Program-made: the position numbers and the translations under genes
Assembly (NCBI GenBank): GCA_001683735.1
Contig: LUGG01000022.1
Location: 744,001 to 808,000 of the forward strand
From: Grifola frondosa
Taxonomy: Eukaryota; Basidiomycota; Agaricomycetes; Polyporales; Grifolaceae
Direction of reading: 5' to 3'
DNA length: 64,000 bases
In this document: one piece after another, positions 55,500 to 64,000 of the stretch
Layout of the letters: each line of letters opens with the position of its first letter
Position numbering within the stretch: position 1 is the first letter of the stretch
Notes under the pieces: generated by a model
The model's database searches: none
What the model saw: only the letters and a program-made list of their open reading frames with translations
Told to the model about the DNA's origin: nothing

Positions 55500-58400
55500 A
55501 TGCCTAACCGCTCCGACTACCAGCCACTAGCACAGGACGCAGACGATGCGGAGTCCGACGTCGGAGAGGGGCTGCCGCAGCCACCGCAACCGACACGCAG
55601 TCGGCGGTCACAGCGGCCAGTGCACATTGATCTCAGCAAGCTGGACAGCGCGTTCAAGAGGTGCGTCATATGTCTCTCCTATGACTCGAGGACTGTATTC
55701 AGTGGGGAAACAGGTGGACGGAGTCCATTGCACAGAAGGTGAAGCGCAAGAAGAAGGTCGAGGACAACTCGCGGAAGGAGATATGGCGGAGCGTCTTCGA
55801 TCCTCCCATCGCTGCGCTCACTTCTGAAAGCGGTACGGTACGCTGCATCCCGCTCATGTTGTCTTGCTCGCCGTTTGACGGCGTGTGCCTGTTGCAGGTC
55901 AAGACCCTGGACCATAAGCCGCAGATGACCCAGGCCGACTATGACAAGTAAGTGCTGGTCTCGCGTAATATGCGGCTGGTCTGACTGACGAGACAAGAAT
56001 TATTCAAGAAGTCAAAGACGCCATTGCCGAGGGTATTCACCCGAAGATGATCCTCAAGGGGTCGTCTGGGTCATATTTCGCGCGAGCGAAGGTTGAGGGC
56101 CTGTGCAGACGGTTGCGTGAGTCATCTTCGATATCTATTTTGCTACCAATTATTAAGAATCTCCTAGCGTGTTTAAGCCGAAAGATGAAGAGCCGTATGG
56201 CAGGCTTAATCCCAAGGTTAGTGGCAAGATCTCCGATCATTTCAATATTTTGACTCTCAGATATAGACCACCAAATGGCTTCATAGGCAGTTCCGGTGGA
56301 TAATTCCCTTCGGTCGTGCATGCCTGATTCCCAATCTCAGGTGCCTATTTATCCATCATATTACTTCTGATATCTAACACTGAGATGTCCAGTTATATAT
56401 CCGAAGCTGCGGCTTCCCTACTTGATGACCGATTAGAGTTGAACATTGTCCCTAAAACGCAGCTCGTTTCGTTATCAAGTCCAGTAGGTTTAGGTTTATT
56501 TTCTCCTTTACCCGAACGACCTTCTGATTATATCGCAAGGCGTTTTTCTACGATTGGCTTGACAGAAATGCAGCCAAGAAAGGGAAACCGCTTCCAGATA
56601 AGATCGGCAGCATGCAATATTTCCTTCACGGTTATACTGGTGTGTCTTTTCGTCTAATTTGTTTTCGAGTTATTTATTTCGGTATTTCATAGACGCGTCC
56701 GACTTCCTGCGAAAGCACCCGTGGCCGCGGTCGCGCCATTTCGGACACTTTTGATGACTCTAGTCATAGGAAGGGGAGTTTCTACAAGAAATTCCTGAGT
56801 ACTTTGAAGATTGTATGCGGTAAGACTGGCGAGGAAGAATACATGTATGATGAGGACGACCGCGAAGATGAGAGGGTCCTCTTCGATGCCTCGGAAAGTC
56901 GCTCTGGCGATCCGTTTTATTGGTCACCGGCTCTACAAGATAATTTCCGGGAAGAGTTAGAGAAGTGTGTCAATCTTTGTATTCGTAATTCTCTCAAATT
57001 GACCGATACTTCTCCTAGGTTGGTCATATTGGGTGAGTTCTCATGGTTATGTGATTTAGCTATATGTCCCTTCCCTTCTCATTTGTCGAATAGACTATCT
57101 GATGCTAAACACGGACCGCGGTGCGGACAACTATATGATCAAGTACTGCGAATCCGACCATGGAAAGTCCCTTGTTGACGTCGCGCCTTCACGATCATCA
57201 CGACTGGAGATGCCAATGATGACAGAACTTCGACGAACAGACTCTTCGACGAGAAGCCCGCAGCTCGGCGCGGGCCCGTCGATGATGCTACCCACGAATT
57301 CCCAATACGGCTCCTCGAGCACTAATCTTCCGTATACCAAGCAACCACATATCCATATAGCCGCCATAGATAATTCCCTTTCCTTCCCGCACGAGCACCC
57401 CCGCGGTTGGCGCTCGTACACGTATGGCTGGCTGTTCCTTCCGGTCACAATAATTGGTCGCCCGTTTAGCCAGAAGACGCGCGACCATTTCCTGCCTTTG
57501 TTGACATCGAAGTCATGGTGGGCGGATACCACATATGAGTTGCGAAAGCTGTTTGCTGTAGACCCCGACTTCCACCCGAAGATGTTCAACGTAAGTATGA
57601 CAATATGTAGTCAATACAAATTCCTTATTGTTTTTTTAGCGGCAACTGGCAGTTATCAAGGGGCAAGCGTGGAACATCGTGCAGTCATTAAAACATGGGG
57701 TATGTCATTTTGTTCTTGTCGTCATACGTAGAAGTACTCAGTTCTCATTTTAGGATGAAGGTAGGAAGAGCCACACTCTCAAAGTTATATTACTAACAGT
57801 GGACCAGGCCCTTTGGAGCTGACACGCAGAATCAAAGTTCTCGTATGGAACGAAGAGGTGGAAATCTCCGATGAAGTGCTCCCTGAGATGACCAACGGCG
57901 CCATCGCACAGCATCCCGCATCTTCTCCTCACGCATCCATCAACACTATGCCGCTCCCCGCCCAGCCGAAACGCAAGCGCAGCCAGAGCGCAAGCCACAT
58001 GTCCGACTTCCCACCTCCCATGCGGCGGTTGTCCACGGACCTCTCAGGCGTGACGCGTCCCGTGTCCTTCTCGGCCAAGTTCCACCGCGTGCACCCGGCG
58101 ACGACAGGCGTTACGGTGCTCGAGCACATGGAGCGCCTCGACGCTGTCGAAGCCGGGCTGAAGCGCATCGGGGTGGAGGAGTCCGCGGAGGAGGAGGAGG
58201 AACAGGACGTGGGCGAGGTCTCGTACGCGAAAGTGCCTTCATCCGCCCCCGCTGCTTCGTCAGTGTTTTCGTCGCCGGCGATATCGAGGGAGCAGTCTGG
58301 AGAGGCGCTGTCTCCCCACGCGGTTTCGGATCGCCTGCCAGCAGTGCCGGAGGACGCCATGTCGTTGTCGATGTCGATGACGGAGGAGGATCTGGTCGCG

Positions 58401-58526
58401 ATGTCCAAGTCTACGTCGCAGCTTGAGGCACCGCACTCTGCGTTGCACACGCGCTGGGGGAGCCATCACATTCCCGACGAGCGGCCCAGCCTAGACTGGA
58501 TGCAGGCTGATTCGACTGAGAGTTGA
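55500..58526 (+). CDS. LSB6: Type II phosphatidylinositol 4-kinase
   Basis: Makes phosphatidylinositol 4-phosphate on Golgi, endosome and vacuole membranes. Start ATG at 55500 (MPNRSDYQPLAQDADDAESDVGEG). Kinase motifs across about ten short introns: LKGSSGSYFARAKVEG (nucleotide loop), VFKPKDEEPYGRLNPK (ATP-binding Lys), FGRACLIPNL, SYISEAAASLLDDRLELNIVPKT, FFYDWLDR, KIGSMQYFLHGYTDASDFLRKHPWP, LVILDYLMLNTDRGADNYMIKYC (catalytic loop with DRGADN), and IHIAAIDNSLSFPHEHPRGWRSYTYGWLFLP (metal-binding IDN). A long Ser/Pro/Glu-rich C-terminal extension (57900-58500), longer than in yeast Lsb6, ends with TGA at 58524-58526. The usual palmitoylated Cys-rich CCPCC motif is not evident between KWLHRQ and FGRAC, so membrane binding may differ. 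Confidence 0.92.
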
Positions 58527-58818
58527 AGATGAGGACGGTGATAGTAGAGGTAAGCTTTTGTTGCGCTGGCACTCCACATCGGTATACTGAGTCCTGTCGT
58601 ACAGCGCTTGGAGACGGTCGACGCGAAGCCATTTTGTTCGTGCTGGTGATCGTGGCTGCGGACATTGTGAGGCATTCGCTATCCTTCTGCTTTCTAAATG
58701 CTGTCTTTTTGGAGTATTTAACGAAGAGGCATATGTAATATTCTGCGACGGCTTCATGACATATTATACAGATCAATAGAATGCATTTGTGCTACAAGCA
58801 TTGTTTGTAGGAAATAGA

Positions 58819-60439
58819 TCAATCTCCTTCGGACATTAGCCACTTTGCGAAGTCATCCAATCGCTTCTTCTCGCCCTCATCGCCCCCACCCTCAGCCTCC
58901 TCACCTGTACCACTACGCTTGAAGCGCTGCTTTCCCGCATAGAGCGATGCTTCGATTCGTCGCCCCGCAAAAAATCTGCCGTTCATTTTCTGATGGGGTT
59001 TTTCAGTGTAGGCAATTAATGGTACAGAACAGAAGAGACTCACGATCACACACGCCTGTGCACTGAGTGGGTCGCGGAACTTCACGGTCATGATGCCGTC
59101 AGGTTCCTCCTACGAGCATCCAAAATTTATAAGTTCAGAAGAGAATTAGTAGAGAATTCACGTACATCGTACAATACCACATTTGTGACCTCCCCGAGCG
59201 ATGAGCATTCATCGCGAACGTCCTCCTTTAGGTCAAGCAGTAACGATGTATCCTCATCCAGTTCCTTCAGCGTGAACATATGCTTCAAAACAACCACCCT
59301 GCCCTGCTTATTGGCCGCATTAATCTTGTCTTCCTCCGTGATCGCCGGCCCAAACCCGTCTTCGTCATCCCACTCGCCCAACTTCCTGAGCAACAAACCA
59401 TGTTAGCACGCACCCACGCCAACAGCACCATATACATACTTTTGCATCTTGCCGATCCTTCTCGTGGCCCGTTTTTTGTCCTCCATCGTCTTCCTCGGGC
59501 GCGGCGCACCACCCGCGGCGGTCGCACCGCTCTCATGCTTGTGCCCAAACTCCGCGCGCTGCACATGCATGCGCGTATTGGGCTCGCCGATGCGAAGCTC
59601 TGCATCGTCAAGAATGTCCACCGCGAGGGACACCGAGTCCTCCTTGAAGTACACGATGAGGGCGTCCCCGCTGAACGTGCCGTCGTCCCGCGCGTACAGC
59701 TTCACCTTCGGCACGCCCTCATCGTCTTCCTCAATCAGCCCGAACTTGCCGAAGCGCGCCAGGAGCTCATCTGTATCCGTGTCCCGTGGCAGGCCTGTCA
59801 CGTACACCGCCGTGTTCTTCGACTTGCGTTCGGGAGCGCAGCAGTGGAAGAGCCAGGGGCAACTGAGTTGGATGCGGGCCCCTTTTTGCCGCGTTTGTTA
59901 ACGGGGGCAGAAGGCTGACCAAGTGTACTCGATGTGTAGTCCTCGGGCTCCTTACGTTTTTTGTTCGTCCTCTTGAGCACAGGCGCAGCGGGAGTCTATG
60001 GGTATTGGAGGGGATGGGGAAAAGACATATAGATTGACCGAAATACAACATAGCACCGGGAAAGGCCGCCGAGGGCGCATTGATTGAGCGGGGAATAGGC
60101 GAGAGGGGACACTCCAGTGGCAGCGCGTACTCACCTCCTCGTCCACACCCGCAACCGAATATGCCGCCTGCTGTGCCTTCACGAGATCCTCGTCGAGCTA
60201 CTCCCGCATTCAACTAGTGAGAGGTTGATATAAGGAATACAACCGGTCGGACTCACGACAGGGACCCATGCGCCCTTCACGGCGTCGTACTCGAGCTCAC
60301 TCCCGTCTTCATTCTCGAACCGCCATGTCCCAACCGTACGATCGAAATGGACGCGGGGATCATCTGCGAAAGCTGCTGCTTGGGCTTCTGCGGAGGAGCC
60401 GCCTGCGAGGGCGGAAGGCGGTGTGTCGATCGTCGACAT
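58819..60439 (-). CDS. CUS2: CUS2/Tat-SF1-like splicing factor, two RRMs
   Basis: U2 snRNP-associated factor acting in the nucleus. Start at 60439 (MSTIDTPPSALAGG), with FDRTVGTWRFENEDGSELEYDAVKGAWVPV near the N-terminus, a basic linker (KRTNKKRKEPEDY), then RRM1: TAVYVTGLPRDTDTDELLARFGKFG, KVKLYARDDGTFSGDALIVYFKEDSVSLAVDIL. A basic spacer leads to RRM2 of the UHM type: GRVVVLKHMFTLKELDED, LKEDVRDECSSLGEVTNVVLYD, GIMTVKFRDPLSAQACVIKMNGRFFAGRRIEASLYAGKQRF, with the NGRFF motif near the end that UHMs use to bind ligand peptides. One base must be added near 59835-59842 to join the linker to RRM1. It ends FAKWLMSEGD. The first RRM diverges, as in relatives. Confidence 0.88.
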
Positions 60440-60690
60440 CGTTGACTGCTCAGAGAAGAATTGGTGGTCTTTCGAGATGATTATAAGGCTGCTACAGTTG
60501 TTTGTGTGAACAAGAAGCCCGTCCGGCGTATGTTAGGGTATCGAGACAGGTTGGAGGTGGTAGAACACTGTAGAGTGCAGCGGTCAGGAGAACAAGCGCT
60601 CTTTCGCGATCATGCACCGGTTCAGGTGACGGTTACTAGCTACTACTACTGATATTCAGAAGCACGATATATTGGCTGCAATTTAACGCT

Positions 60691-61396
60691 CTACTTAAAC
60701 ATCAACATGGGGAAGTAGGAATCAGGATCGTGAGGTGCGTCTGCTGCTCGCTCTGGTCTCCAGCGTTTGTAAGGGATCGGAATAGTCGGGGGAAGCTTGG
60801 ACTCCGAGTACGCCTGGCGAGCTGCACCAATGGTCGCGATGGCGGCAGTGAGGTCGATAGGTTTCTTTACCTCTTCAGAAACGGCGGTTTGTCCGTGTTC
60901 CTCCAGACCTTCAACCGGGGCGAAGAGACTGAGCCCCAAAAGGCATCAGGATGGGTGGTGCGACGAGTGGAAGGGAACGTACGTTTCCGCCTCGGCATGC
61001 TCGACGAGCAGGGAGGAGAGCTCAGCTTGCGTGACTACAGATAACTGTGGGTAAGCGCGTCGCACGTCGCGCTTCCAGTAAGGGTTCTGCGCAGGGTCGG
61101 AGGCTGGTAGATTCGTGAGTGGAGTCGCCAAATGATTAAAAGTAGGCGCATACCCTTGGTAGCAGGTGTGCAGTACCTCTCGGGTCTGGAACCCGGAGGG
61201 GGAAACCTGTTAATACCAGCAATGGGCAGACCACTGGAGATGTCGGGGTCAACTACCACGGCATCTCCTACGTACATTACACGCGTCAGCCAGTAGCGAG
61301 ATCAACATACATGAGAGAAAACGCACTGAATTTCTTCCAAAATCCCTTTGGACTGAGGTGGTAAAGAGTGTGGTCTGCAATCTTTCGTGTGGCCAT
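60691..61396 (-). CDS. Complex I (NADH:ubiquinone oxidoreductase) 21-kDa-type accessory subunit
   Basis: Small four-exon gene. Start ATG at 61396 reads MATRKIADHTLYHLSPKGFWKKF; a short intron leads to RDAVVVDPDISSGLPIAGINRFPPPGSRPERYCTPATK; the next exon is ASDPAQNPYWKRDVRRAYPQLSVVTQAELSSLL; the last reads LTAAIATIGAARQAYSESKLPPTIPIPYKRW and ends SYFPMLMFK. The NPYWKRDVRRxYPQLSVVTQ block and the proline-rich VDPxxSSGxPxxxxxRxPPPGSRP segment match my memory of fungal mitochondrial complex I subunits of about 21 kDa. The name rests on that recall. It shares an upstream region with the divergent gene at 62103. Confidence 0.65.
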
Positions 61397-62102
61397 AGCT
61401 CTCGAAGTCGGTGAGGACGATGAGCTCAGGCCGCAGACTGGCAGTGGTCTAGACGGTTGTGCCCGATCACATGCGTCCAGCGCCTCTCGTCACTCCCATG
61501 CCTGTGTATGTTTTTCTGTTCCACCTTCCTCGGCATGCCAGCTCTTATTTCTGTCAGCGGCTGCTGTCTTTACTCCTTCTGCAATATTGAAACACACGAA
61601 ATGATACTGGTCGAGCGAAAGCCCAGCCTTGCCCAACGCCCCGCGGGTGACCGGAACAACGTCAGGCGACGTCTGGATGTATTCCGAGGGGACCATACAC
61701 CTTCTTGTCATATCAACTTGGCGGTGCAATGATTGTGTATAGAAGACACGCCGATGAGTTTTCACCTTTCGCTCTGAAGCCATTGGTTTATGCACCGACA
61801 TCGGAGACGAGTATACGTTACATCGGCCCTAGGATGAGCAGTGGATCGCGCAATCGGGTCGTCGCCGTTACACAACCTCGCACCATCTGTCAGCGCCAGC
61901 CAATTTTATGCTCAATCTCTACGTGTTTCTCGTTCGGCATGTCTCGCTTGCGCTATAACACTGCCATCTTGTGTTTTCGCGTTAATCTTCGGGAGACTCA
62001 CGAAAAGCCTATAAATCGTACCTTCGCAGAGTTCGACTTCCTTACTCTCCCTCACCTGGTTTTACACAAGCTCACTCGTTCTTCACTTGGCTAATCGTAA
62101 GA
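61397..62102. promoter_or_regulatory. Divergent region between complex I subunit and UPF0643-like gene
   Basis: About 700 bases between divergent start codons. Open frames on both strands (for example minus 61490-61801) have no family resemblance and no good neighbours. It should hold both promoters. Two TCACTTGG/CTCACTCG pyrimidine-rich tracts lie just before 62103, typical of fungal transcription start regions. Confidence 0.35.
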
Positions 62103-62986
62103 ATGTCAGAGGTTAGCGTTGCTATGTACTCTCCTCATGAAACCTCGTCAAGGGCCATGGCGCCCTCATCTTTCGAGATTGCACAACCAATTCCGAAGGC
62201 CCACCAAGGCCTAAACACCTCTGTCTCTTCGCGTACTGCCCACGACCCACACCAGCTCCCTACTTTCTCTCGCGTGACGTCTCCCATCCTTTATTTACCA
62301 CCTCTCCTCTCCTCCCTCCCTCGTGGCTACGCCCATCGCCCCCCGCCTTCATCGCCGCCGTCGTCTTTCCGTCCACTCACTACCGATTCTCACCTCCCAT
62401 CCATCGACCCTGCCTCTCTATCTTTACACCGCGCTCTGCACAAATTCCGCCATGTCACATCCGATTATGCGACTGTTCCATATACTACCGCGTTCAACTG
62501 GTCCGAACTCGAGCTACCTGCTAACGAGGAACGAGAGTGGTACTGCGTTGTGTTCCGGAGCAAACGACGTGAAGGCAGCAATGGCGGTCGTATGTCTAGG
62601 TCCCTCTTCTCAATATTCTACCTTGCTAAATCTCTTTGTAGCCTTGTACGATGCGGACAAAAACGCCCACGAAGAGGCCGTGCAGAACGGAGGCGTGAGT
62701 ACTCATACAATCATCCTACCTGTGTATCCTTACTAACGTTTTCTAGTTAATACTCTATTGGTACGGCACACCACATCCCACAACTGGCCTTAACCTGGCC
62801 ACTTGTATCTGGCAATCTCGCGCCCATGCCGCCGCGGCAAACGCGCGTCCCCATCATGTTCGCGCGATGCGCCTCGCTGCCTCATCCTATGAACGTTACG
62901 AGCTCGAGCGATACCGCCTGTCAAAAGTACGCGGCGAGACTGGCGTGCACGTAGAGCCATACGACGGCGGTGATATCGGCTGGTAG
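62103..62986 (+). CDS. UPF0643-like conserved fungal protein
   Basis: Three exons. The first runs 62103-62592: a Ser/Pro-rich N-terminus (MSEVSVAMYSPHETSSRAM), then LHKFRHVTSDYATVPYTTAFNWSELELP and EREWYCVVFRSKRREGSNG. The second adds ALYDADKNAHEEAVQNGG, and the third LILYWYGTPHPTTGLNLATCIWQSRAHAAAANARPHHVRAMRLAASSYERYELERYRLSKVRGE, ending GGDIGW with TAG at 62984-62986. The IWQSRAHA...RPHH..AMRLAA.SYE.Y.LERYRL pattern is conserved across ascomycetes and basidiomycetes in the uncharacterised UPF0643 group. No enzymatic role is known to me. No signal peptide or membrane segment. Confidence 0.72.
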
Positions 62987-63373
62987 AGCCTATTAGCTTA
63001 TTAAGACGTGTTGATTTTTCTGTTGTGTTGCTATCGTTGGCTATCGCGCGCTCTCACTAGAGTCTCTCCGGAGAGGCTTCGCTTGTTATTTATGACTCAC
63101 CTCTGTATAGGTTCCGTTTTCGTAATCCACGCGATTCTTATCAAGCATGCCAGCTGGCTAGGCAAGGCATGTTTTCCCAATAAGATTGATCGACTTATCG
63201 TCAATCGTCCTATTATGGTCAGTAACGGAGACTAGTTAGTATTCTTCTGCCCCATGGCCACCCTCTTCTTGTCTGAGAATGTTGACAAATGTACCTTGAA
63301 CTCAAAGTTCCCGGTACTCCGCTCTGTGTGATAGTGCTCGTAGTGAGCATAGGATCTCTTCATCCTGGCCATC
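62987..63373. other. Intergenic region
   Basis: 387 bases. A 76-codon plus-strand frame (63008-63235) has no family resemblance and overlaps what should be the 3' untranslated region of the UPF0643-like gene. Confidence 0.35.
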
Positions 63374-64000
63374 ATGTCAGGTTTTGCTCCAGTTGATGAT
63401 AAAGGGACCGTCTTGTTCTATGAGGACAGCGGTGCTCCGGCGGGATCCACGACATATACCACAATAGTGTTCGTCCATGGCAATCTCTTCCACGGTGGTG
63501 AGTCATCATCGTGCTGCATGCTACAGCTCGTCATGAAAGCTGTTCAGCTGTCTTCCGTCGCCTGGCTCAATACGCTGCCAGCCACAACCTGCGCCTTGTT
63601 TTCCTCAATCTCCGCGACTTCCCTGGCTCCACGCCCTACACTCCTGCAGAAGTTGAGGCCATCCGGAGCCCGAGTCGCAAGACTCAAGATGATACACTGC
63701 GAGCCTGCGGCCTCGAGATTGCCGCATTCATGAGCTGGTTCATCGAAACAGAGAACCTTCCGCCGATCGCTGAGCCATCCGATGCATGCTCGGACGGGGC
63801 GCTCACAGGTGGCATCGCGCTGCTTGGCTGGTCTTCCGGTACTTGCATCACTATGCCGGTTCTCGCCCATGCAGATAAGATGTCAGACGACATGCGCAAG
63901 CTGTTCGATGCCCACTTCCGCAGCTTCATTCTGTACGGTAGGTCGACAACGAGCGTCCCGCCTAGACGACTTACATTGCTGCTGTTATTGTTTGCAGATC
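63374..64000 (+). CDS. Alpha/beta hydrolase, N-terminal part (runs off right edge)
   Basis: Start ATG at 63374: MSGFAPVDDKGTVLFYEDSG, then the oxyanion-hole segment IVFVHGNLFHG, an intron of about 40-50 bases, and VFRRLAQYAASHNLRLVFLNLRDFPGSTPYT. A helical insertion and the nucleophile elbow GWSSG (G-x-S-x-G) follow near 63830, then TCITMPVLAHADKMSDDMRKLFDAHFRSFILYG, where another intron starts near 63937. The fold is clear; the substrate is not. Many fungal homologs are annotated simply as alpha/beta hydrolases. The acid and His of the triad would lie beyond the window. Confidence 0.82.

Noticed and set aside
61490..61801. Minus-strand 103-codon frame upstream of the complex I subunit
   Set aside because: No family resemblance, and the next gene's start at 61396 has a complete N-terminus without it.

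Overview
The window is nuclear DNA from a filamentous basidiomycete, almost certainly an Agaricomycete. Genes are broken by many short introns of about 45-70 bases with GT...AG ends. Several families are typical of that group: DUF6532, DUF6533, a Plavaka transposase and the secreted 'glycopeptide' family. Core eukaryotic genes are present in the expected fungal form. No bacterial operons, CRISPR arrays, rRNA or convincing tRNA genes were seen. All assignments come from reading the sequence and recalling families; no search was run.

Layout. 1-8.4 kb is a transposon-rich, decayed island: a Plavaka transposase start (minus), a DUF6532 gene cut by a 214-bp MITE, the C-terminal part of a large basidiomycete multigene-family protein, and a DUF6533 membrane-protein gene with an in-frame stop. 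9-12.6 kb holds a long conserved hypothetical gene. 14-16.1 kb is a DUF2264 gene with about six frame breaks. 16.7-26 kb is a housekeeping block: MCL1/CTF4 (replication), MTF1 (mitochondrial transcription) and YSH1/CPSF73 (mRNA 3' end cleavage). 25.4-32.5 kb is a tandem duplication containing the 3' end of YSH1, a secreted glycopeptide gene and the 3' end of a Sec7 gene; its second copy received nested DNA transposons, one a 1-kb near-perfect palindrome. 32.4-36.5 kb is the complete Sec7-PH Arf-GEF. 38.5-42.2 kb is an AreA-type GATA nitrogen regulator. 42.2-47.8 kb is mostly gene-poor, with an aspartic-protease relic.

47.9-64 kb is gene-dense: signal peptide peptidase, an SSU1-type transporter, a mitochondrial ETHE1-like persulfide dioxygenase, a second SSU1-type transporter, type II PI 4-kinase (LSB6), a CUS2/Tat-SF1 splicing factor, a complex I accessory subunit, a UPF0643-like protein, and the start of an alpha/beta hydrolase.

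The most interesting functional unit is at 49.6-55.2 kb. Two SSU1-like sulfite exporters flank a persulfide dioxygenase, an enzyme whose product is sulfite, and one intergenic region carries four copies of an ATTCCGAAT motif. I read this as a candidate sulfide/persulfide detoxification and sulfite export cluster.

A caution: many conserved genes here, including essential MCL1, need one extra G or C in a short G/C run to keep frame. This looks like base undercalling in the assembly, so pseudogene calls based on frameshifts alone are weak.
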